From positions 1-44,134 of IMG/VR virus record IMGVR_UViG_3300028800_000022: 44,134 nt of DNA; one strand, 5' to 3'. Numbering within the stretch: position 1 is the first letter of the stretch; each line of letters starts with the position of its first letter. Both the position numbers and the translations under genes were made by a program. Below the pieces are notes generated by a model. It made no database searches. It had not been told where the DNA came from and saw only the letters and a list, made by a program, of their open reading frames with translations. This document shows, piece after piece, positions 38,843 to 44,134 of this stretch. The stretch comes from a virus.

Positions 38843-40953
38843 CCCGGCTTCCCTCCGATATTCACTTGAGCCGCCTTCGCAAGCTCAGTGTGAGACTTGG
38901 TGGCTTGCGTATGTGCGTTCGTCGCAATGTCTGTATGGGCGTTGATGAGCGCGATACGCTCTTTGGCGGCAACCTCAGCTTCGATCTGGTAGAGATCGGT
39001 CTGCGCCTTCGCGTCGGTCGTGTATTTGTCGCTGGCGAGCTTGGCCTGCGCCATGATGTTCGCCGCCTGAATCTTGGCTTGAGCCTGCGCCGCGTTCGGG
39101 TCCGAGCCTTGCGGAGGCGGTTGGTCAAGAGCCTGGAAGTTGAAGAACCGCTCCGGCCCTTTGATCCCCATGCCGCTGAGAGCAAGCTCAGCCGTGTTCA
39201 TGAAATTGTCGGCAGAGACCGCGTTCGGGTTGAACGTCTTGGCCTGCTGCTGAATGCTGAATATCAGCATGGCGTTCTGTAGCTGCTGGGCACGGTCGCC
39301 GATGCCAAGGGCGACCGATACCGTCACATCCGCGTCGTCGTAGAACATCGTGGGGTCGATTGGCACCCACTTGTTCCTCAGCCGAACGATGCGCTTTTCC
39401 TGCTGATACTGGCAGACGAGACCGAGGATAAGCTGCATCGCACGCTTGACGCCGGTTTCGGCAAACACACGCGCGATAAGCTCAATCTTGCCCCGCGCCG
39501 CGTCCATGAGCATTTGCTCGCCGGATGCGGTGTCGTGCAGCTTGTTGGCACCGATGCCTTGCGTCTTGTCGCTGACGCCTGTGCGGTTTTCTCTGATCTG
39601 GTCGATGTAGGCAAGACCGGCCAACGCGCCCTGACCAAGGTCGGGGACCATGATCGGGGTGATGGACCCCTGCATCTTCACCCGGATTTTCTGGCCGGGA
39701 ACGCTGGAGAGCAGTTCGGTCGGATCAACGATGTTGTCGGCTACGACTTCTTCACGCTGATTGTTCTGGAGATAGAGATTGTCCAGATATTGCCGGAGGA
39801 TCGTCGTCTTGATGACCTGAATGTCCGAGATCAGGTCAACAATCGAAAAGCCCCACATGCGATGCGGGACGGGAACGGGCGTGAGAGAGGCGTACGGAAC
39901 CTCGCCTTCCCATTCCTCCTGTTCAAGAATCTCGTTGCCTGCACCAGCCACCACAATGCGGCGTAGCTCGGCTATCCCATCCCGGTCGTAATCGACCTTG
40001 AGATACAGTTCAGACTTCCAAACTGTGCGTGTGGAGTCGTCGGATGGGGAATCGTCGTCATTGTCCCCGAAGTTCTCTACTGTATCGCGGGCCGCTGCCT
40101 CGCCAGAGCTTGCCGCGTTATCTTCCGCGCTTCCTGCACACCGTCTAACGAGAGCTTCATCAAACCCTTCTTCAAGTAGCTCAGAAACAGTCGTTCTGAT
40201 CTTGTCTCCCACGAGCCGAGCGTTTTCAATGCTTGTCGCATCGCGGGATATGATGAAGTACTCAGGAGTAATGACCTCAACACAGCACTGCCCCTGCTTC
40301 TTCGCGCGGCGGATGACGACATCGTGGCCCGTCTGTTCCTGCTGCTGGAATGCCTCCTGCCCGGTGTTCGGGTCCTGTGACGGCACATCGACCGTCATTG
40401 GGTATTCGGAATGCTCTAGAACCTCAACGCTATCGTCCGACACCAGCATCTGAAACTGCTGATCGGTCAGCCCATCGAAGCGAGACTTGCGGTAGCCGGT
40501 CTTTTCTTCCCACCAGGCTTTGATGATCCCGTTCTTTGAGATCAGCGCATCCTTGAACCACACTAGGAAGTTCATGAAGCCCGGATTGTCGTGCATCCAG
40601 ACGTAATTGACGTATTCCGTCATTTCGTCAGCGACGCTTACGTCTTCTGCACTCCTGGGCTCGAATTGAACGACCTGTTCGCCGCTTGTGAAGATGCGGA
40701 TGAGGTACGGGAGTATCCACTCGACCGTGTCCCGAACGTCTGTGGAGACCACAGAAGAGCGCCCCGCGCGCTCGTTCCCAAGAAGACGGCCGTAATAATA
40801 GTCAAGGGCCTTCTGCCGCTCGTTCGCAAGCTCCGACGCATTCACACCCTCTGCGTTGTTAAGCTCCGCGCTGACGATTGCGCGTAGTTCCTCGGTCGTC
40901 ATGGGTTTGCGGTTTTTGGCTGGCGACTTGGTTTCCTTGTCGTCAGTTGCCAT
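38839..40953 (-). CDS. Portal protein (P22 type)
   Basis: 704 residues from ATG 40953 (TGATG). ALDYYYGRLLGNERAGRSSV, VVSTDVRDTVEWILPYLIRI and DALISKNGIIKAWWEE are the P22-portal wing region; the clip/crown end is a long helical Gln/Ala barrel (QAQAKIQAANIMAQAKLASD). Its length suits the P22 class. Confidence 0.88.
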   Translation of the reverse strand: MATDDKETKSPAKNRKPMTTEELRAIVSAELNNAEGVNASELANERQKALDYYYGRLLGNERAGRSSVVSTDVRDTVEWILPYLIRIFTSGEQVVQFEPRSAEDVSVADEMTEYVNYVWMHDNPGFMNFLVWFKDALISKNGIIKAWWEEKTGYRKSRFDGLTDQQFQMLVSDDSVEVLEHSEYPMTVDVPSQDPNTGQEAFQQQEQTGHDVVIRRAKKQGQCCVEVITPEYFIISRDATSIENARLVGDKIRTTVSELLEEGFDEALVRRCAGSAEDNAASSGEAAARDTVENFGDNDDDSPSDDSTRTVWKSELYLKVDYDRDGIAELRRIVVAGAGNEILEQEEWEGEVPYASLTPVPVPHRMWGFSIVDLISDIQVIKTTILRQYLDNLYLQNNQREEVVADNIVDPTELLSSVPGQKIRVKMQGSITPIMVPDLGQGALAGLAYIDQIRENRTGVSDKTQGIGANKLHDTASGEQMLMDAARGKIELIARVFAETGVKRAMQLILGLVCQYQQEKRIVRLRNKWVPIDPTMFYDDADVTVSVALGIGDRAQQLQNAMLIFSIQQQAKTFNPNAVSADNFMNTAELALSGMGIKGPERFFNFQALDQPPPQGSDPNAAQAQAKIQAANIMAQAKLASDKYTTDAKAQTDLYQIEAEVAAKERIALINAHTDIATNAHTQATKSHTELAKAAQVNIGGKPG

Positions 40954-41129
40954 CAAGCAATCCCTGGTAATCTGTGAATCTGGAAGAACGAGCGCGTGTT
41001 CTTAAGCTCCCGCTCCCAATAGCGATTGCGCGAGATGCTCGGCTTGAGAATGTATTTGCCAACACCGCTCCAATGGGCCCGGCAGAGGTAGAAATGCCAT
41101 GGCCCAAAGCTGACGTTCACAACAACCAT
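40953..41129 (-). CDS. 58-residue protein between terminase and portal
   Basis: MVVVNVSFGPWHFYLCRAHW, SGVGKYILKPSISRNRYWER and a basic aromatic end. ATG 41129 abuts the TerL stop and its stop overlaps the portal start. Basic, aromatic; could serve head-to-packaging contact. Not recognised. Confidence 0.6.
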   Translation of the reverse strand: MVVVNVSFGPWHFYLCRAHWSGVGKYILKPSISRNRYWERELKNTRSFFQIHRLPGIA

Positions 41130-42665
41130 TCACACAATCCATTTCGTGTCGGGCGCTGGCCACGACTTCGCGTTCGGGTTCACAGGCTCGGCAAACGTCA
41201 ACGCAACCGCGTCCCATTCATCCGGGCTGCGTATCTTTCTCACTAATCGCATGTGCTCTTTGGATTCGAGGACAAGCTGTTGAGTTGTGATGTCGTAGGA
41301 ATAGCCCGGCGCACACGCATCGGTCTGTAACGAGTCCAAGTCTGGAATGTCTGCCCCGCCCTCGCCTTGCAGCCATTCCTTGGACAGCATCCACATTTCG
41401 GCCCGGCGATTCTTTGGGCCAGCCATCTTCTTGCCGTCTTTGTCGATACGGGGCGGATAGATCGGCGCAGAACCGAAGTTCACCAGCCGAAGCTTATCGC
41501 CATAACCCCAATCGCACAGAATGTCGTAAATCCCGCCACCCCCACCAGCATCAATGAACATGCGAGCCGGAAGATCACGGTCGAGGATCGTCTTGAGCTT
41601 TGCTGCCGCCACAGTATTGGTGATGGGGCTGGCGTCACTCTCGACCTTCTCAAGCTTGCGTCCCCGTCTCCATGCGATTGAGAATCTATCCGTGCCCTCT
41701 CGCTTCGGATCGACGCCGATAATGAGTGGGCCAGTTGCTTCGACCTTGGCCTTACGAGCCTTGAGCACAAGCTCGGATGGGATGTAACTGTCGTGGCCTG
41801 TGGTCTGGAATGCTTCTGCCGCTGTCGCAGGATATTCCTGCTTGAACAATAGCGGGTCGTTCAACTCTGCGAGCTTGGCTCGTCTCCATGCGATCTGTTG
41901 ATCGTCAAGGTTATAGAGGTGCTTGTACTCGGATTCCTCAGGATCACAGACGAACCCGGCTCCAGGGTCACGTCGATACTCGTCTGACCAGAACCAGGGA
42001 CAGAAAATCGCTGCGTAATCTCCAACTCCGGCTTCTGCTTTTTGCCATCGCTCATGGAACTCGTTTCCCATTCCGTTTGCGGTGGATTCGAGGATGATTT
42101 CTGTTCCGGGCAAATCTGGGACGGCCTGTACCACTCCGGCGAAATGCGCTCCTGCATTTGGCCAGAAAGCGACTTCGGACCCATGAAAGAGTTGGATAGT
42201 CTTGCTTCGTCCGGTAGCCTTGGTACCTGCGGTTCCCACCGAGTACCCTGAGTCCAATCTGTCGAAGATAAGCTCTTTCGCATTCGACGCCCCTGTCGAT
42301 GGTGCTAATGGATTGTGCTTGTGAAAGCGTTCAACCATTCCGAAAAGGTTGTTCGTCGCTTCCTGTTCGTGTGTGAGGATGTAGGTCTGTACACCCGGCG
42401 TAGTCGATGTGCGGTGGTAGAACCTGCCGCCTGCGTAGGTGGAATACCCACCCTGTCTGCCTTTCAGAAGCAGCGCGCGAACCTTGCCGGTCTTTGCTCT
42501 CTGTTCCTCAAGCTTCTGGTGTAAGTATCTCTGCCCTCGGTTCAGATTGAATGGGTTGATCTGTCCCGTCTTGTCCTTGATGCGCAAGCAGTCCCGCGCG
42601 AATGTCGGGAAGTCGTTCAGCAGTTCCATCAATAATTTCTGGTCTGCTTCGTCTAATTCGCTCAA
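41130..42665 (-). CDS. Terminase large subunit
   Basis: 511 residues from TTG 42665 with GAGG 10 bases upstream. Walker A variant KGRQGGYST (68-76), ATPase Glu193 in GTEIILESTANG, and nuclease acidic residues at IIGVDPKREG (Asp319), MFIDAGGGG and DEWDAVALTF. Overlaps the small subunit gene by 158 bases. Confidence 0.92.
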   Translation of the reverse strand: MSELDEADQKLLMELLNDFPTFARDCLRIKDKTGQINPFNLNRGQRYLHQKLEEQRAKTGKVRALLLKGRQGGYSTYAGGRFYHRTSTTPGVQTYILTHEQEATNNLFGMVERFHKHNPLAPSTGASNAKELIFDRLDSGYSVGTAGTKATGRSKTIQLFHGSEVAFWPNAGAHFAGVVQAVPDLPGTEIILESTANGMGNEFHERWQKAEAGVGDYAAIFCPWFWSDEYRRDPGAGFVCDPEESEYKHLYNLDDQQIAWRRAKLAELNDPLLFKQEYPATAAEAFQTTGHDSYIPSELVLKARKAKVEATGPLIIGVDPKREGTDRFSIAWRRGRKLEKVESDASPITNTVAAAKLKTILDRDLPARMFIDAGGGGGIYDILCDWGYGDKLRLVNFGSAPIYPPRIDKDGKKMAGPKNRRAEMWMLSKEWLQGEGGADIPDLDSLQTDACAPGYSYDITTQQLVLESKEHMRLVRKIRSPDEWDAVALTFAEPVNPNAKSWPAPDTKWIV

Positions 42666-42900
42666 GCGCGTCCTCTAGGCTGACATTGACATCAACCTCT
42701 GCTCGCATCTCCTGCGGTAACAGCTTTGCGGATAGTTTGTAGAACTCGGTTTTGTTTTCTCTCGCCCACTCGGTCAAACCATCAGCACCGCCGAGGTTCT
42801 CGAAGGTGAGAAGAAACGCCTCTTTGAGAGCACGGTTGATCTTATTGACGGCCCCCCTGGGCTTGCCCGCCGGGTTACCTGATTGGCCGGGCTGAAACAT
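42508..42900 (-). CDS. Terminase small subunit (DUF5681-type)
   Basis: 130 residues, poor ribosome site. The start FQPGQSGNPAGKPRGAVNKI is the K-G-x-S-G-N-P-x-G DNA-binding pattern often found as TerS; a helical middle and an acidic end overlapping TerL follow. Confidence 0.7.
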   Translation of the reverse strand: MFQPGQSGNPAGKPRGAVNKINRALKEAFLLTFENLGGADGLTEWARENKTEFYKLSAKLLPQEMRAEVDVNVSLEDALERIRRSRPEIIDGTAERLPDIRAGLLAHQGQDGTDQPIQSEPRAEILTPEA

Positions 42901-42923
42901 TGTTAGGGCCTGTAAATTTCAGT

Positions 42924-43133
42924 TTATGAACTGACATGGTGCGGATGATAGTCGGATGCTTCACCGAACCCACCCTCTCCGATTTCGATTGAGCCGAAGC
43001 GTTTGATCCGGTTGATAATATCTTGGAGACAACCCGGTTCGTCGTCGAAGTCTCCATCTACTGCCCAACGCTCCGCTTCGCCTTCACCGATCAGACCGGT
43101 AAGGAAGGCTGGGAAACGTCTGCGGCGAGGCAT
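42924..43133 (-). CDS. Hypothetical protein
   Basis: 69 residues, weak start, one base after the 20-residue gene. PRRRRFPAFLTGLIGEGEAE then acidic. First mid-size gene of the late operon; not recognised. Confidence 0.45.
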   Translation of the reverse strand: MPRRRRFPAFLTGLIGEGEAERWAVDGDFDDEPGCLQDIINRIKRFGSIEIGEGGFGEASDYHPHHVSS

Positions 43134-43134
43134 G

Positions 43135-43197
43135 TCAAAGCGTCGTGCCGCCGTCAGGCTTAAACGTGATCTTGCCGCCCGGATGAGCCTTGCTCAT
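43135..43197 (-). CDS. 20-residue micropeptide, first late ORF
   Basis: MSKAHPGGKITFKPDGGTTL. ATG 43197 has GAGG 6 bases upstream and lies about 35 bases after the predicted late promoter. Could be a leader peptide or a small virion or assembly protein. Confidence 0.45.
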   Translation of the reverse strand: MSKAHPGGKITFKPDGGTTL

Positions 43198-43232
43198 GGG
43201 TTACCTCAGACGCAGTTTTTTGGAATACAGAA

Positions 43233-43262
43233 ATTGTCGCATGTTTTTCGGAAGAAAGTCAA
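43233..43262 (-). promoter_or_regulatory. Sigma70-like late promoter
   Basis: Minus-strand TTGACT (43257-43262), 18-base spacer, GACAAT (43233-43238). It overlaps the end of the DUF6456-like gene and faces the packaging and virion genes. Confidence 0.65.
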
Positions 43263-43792
43263 GAGGCAAGTGATGTGCGTATCACAAAGCTGGTTTTAGT
43301 AATTGCTACGGAAAGCTTACTGAGTGCGAGCTTGATCGTGGGCTTCACGTCTCGCGGATTTTTGAAGCCTGCCGCCCTACATGCTTCCGCTGGCGTGTGA
43401 CGCTCCCCGCAGAGCTTACGCACGAGGACCGCATAGCGTGAGCCATCCGAGCCTTGGGCTCTAAGATTGGTCTCCATGCCCTCCACAATGCGCATGGCGT
43501 CAATCTGGTTGTCTGTGAGGGGCGTTGCATCGCCAGACACGACCACGAACTGCGTCGAGTCCTTGCCGGGTCGCTGCATCTTCTCCCAGAATGCGCGGTA
43601 GCATTCACCCGCCGCGAACTCATCATCGTCAATCAACCCCTTGAACCAGGCTATCGAAAGAGGGTGTTCGCCCATGTTGCGCCACGCTTTTGGAGCACCA
43701 GCAACCGTGCTTATGAGGCGGTCGCGGACATGCGTCGACGTGACAACGGCCGGGCCTTCCGGTTCGGGCATTGCTGGGCGGGGCTTAGCCAT
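43259..43792 (-). CDS. DUF6456-like protein, candidate late regulator
   Basis: 177 residues, TGATG-coupled to the winged-helix gene. HPLSIAWFKGLIDDDEFAAGECYRAFWEK in two parts, PLTDNQIDAMRIVEGME, a KLCGERHTPAEACRAAG segment and a final helix KPTIKLALSKLSVA match the DUF6456 layout of alphaproteobacteria and their phages. Second gene of a regulator pair placed just before the late promoter. Role inferred. Confidence 0.55.
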   Translation of the reverse strand: MAKPRPAMPEPEGPAVVTSTHVRDRLISTVAGAPKAWRNMGEHPLSIAWFKGLIDDDEFAAGECYRAFWEKMQRPGKDSTQFVVVSGDATPLTDNQIDAMRIVEGMETNLRAQGSDGSRYAVLVRKLCGERHTPAEACRAAGFKNPRDVKPTIKLALSKLSVAITKTSFVIRTSLAS

Positions 43793-44134
43793 CAGGCTGC
43801 CTCCATATGAACCGACTTGAGCGTTGGTTTCCGGATTTGCCGCGTGGGCCTTTCGATGGGCCGATCTTCAAACTCAAGCCCGTACCCATGGCCATACACG
43901 TTCACAATTCGGATACCCAAAAGGGCAAGCTTGACCCGAATCCGGATCATGAAAACCTTCACGATCTCAGGGTCTGGCTGGTCGCATTCCGGCAAAAGTG
44001 AATACACATCATCGAAGATGGCGTAGTGGTTTACCGGCCTTCCGCCACGGGCAAGGATGGCCTCGAATATCGCAAATTCCTTGCTTGTGAGAACCGCCGC
44101 GCTCTGAAAGCCTTCGCGCCGGACAGTGTGAAGG
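43792..44134 (-). CDS. Lone OmpR/PhoB-type winged-helix regulator, C-terminal part
   Basis: Continuation of the gene starting at 198. This part holds VNHYAIFDDVYSLLPE, the recognition helix VKVFMIRIRVKLALLG and the wing VNVYGHGYGLEFE, then a basic tail (RPTRQIRKPTLKSVHMEAA). Bases 44008-44134 duplicate 1-127. Confidence 0.85.
   Translation of the reverse strand, partial: LHTVRREGFQSAAVLTSKEFAIFEAILARGGRPVNHYAIFDDVYSLLPECDQPDPEIVKVFMIRIRVKLALLGIRIVNVYGHGYGLEFEDRPIERPTRQIRKPTLKSVHMEAA
44008..44134. repeat. Terminal direct repeat, right copy
   Basis: Exact copy of 1-127. Confidence 0.95.

Noticed and set aside
41002-41217. 71-codon minus-strand ORF across the TerL/portal junction
   Set aside because: Cys-rich shadow; the 58-codon frame at 40953-41129 is coupled on both sides and more plausible.
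1-44134. CRISPR arrays or insertion sequences
   Set aside because: No regularly spaced long repeats with unique spacers and no transposase-like frame were seen.

Overview
The window is almost certainly the complete genome of a temperate, short-tailed (podovirus-type) phage of an alphaproteobacterium, most likely Rhizobiales. The last 127 bases (44008-44134) repeat the first 127 exactly, and a reading frame runs cleanly through the join. The molecule is therefore circular or circularly permuted in the data, with about 44,007 unique bases. No tape-measure, tail-tube or sheath gene is visible. The head-tail genes (P22-type portal, SU10/DUF5309-type capsid, thin adaptor, hub/nozzle, ejection proteins) are those of podoviruses. 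The alphaproteobacterial host is inferred from high GC, an attP core matching the 3' half of a tRNA-Phe gene, and family resemblances (DUF6456-like, OmpR-type lone wHTH, DUF7940-like holin).

Layout. (1) Leftward early/replication block, 3066 down to 1 and on through the join to about 43259: Cro-like HTH, second HTH protein, small membrane protein, Hjc-like resolvase, stand-alone DnaA domain IV, O-like initiator holding a candidate iteron array, P/G39P-like loader, lone winged-helix regulator (split by the window ends), DUF6456-like protein. Nearly all junctions are ATGA, TGATG or TAATG overlaps, so this is one operon. (2) Immunity region, 3070-4145: a short repressor and a lipoprotein gene lie between two clusters of a 17-bp operator (GTTTGCAATATGCAAAC) repeated every 34 bp. 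(3) Rightward accessory and recombination block, 4182-14612: about 30 mostly tiny overlapping genes, including RecB-like nuclease, Rad52-type annealing protein, HNH nuclease, a C5-cytosine methyltransferase with a second recognisable protein overprinted on it, and a papain-like/C39-like protein. (4) Integration module, 14609-16021: AlpA/Xis-like protein, tyrosine integrase, attP. (5) Convergent junction near 16500-16700 with a compact multi-helix inverted-repeat element. (6) Leftward late block, 43262 down to 16697: terminase, portal, scaffold, capsid, strong terminator, glycosyltransferase-like pair, virion proteins, ejection proteins, two fibres with duplicated anchors (one carrying an SGNH hydrolase), endolysin, holin, Rz/Rz1, XhlA-like protein, metallophosphoesterase, SprT-like protease and a polyproline spike-like protein.

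How it works together (inference): the repressor holds both early promoters through identical primary operators. On induction the left operon starts replication and ends with two regulators in the position of a late activator. These sit just before a sigma70-like promoter that serves the packaging and virion genes. The lipoprotein lies next to the repressor, where it could be made in the lysogen.

No stretch over 300 bases lacks a gene. The largest gaps are 16507-16696, 15951-16114 and 4033-4181, and each is described below.
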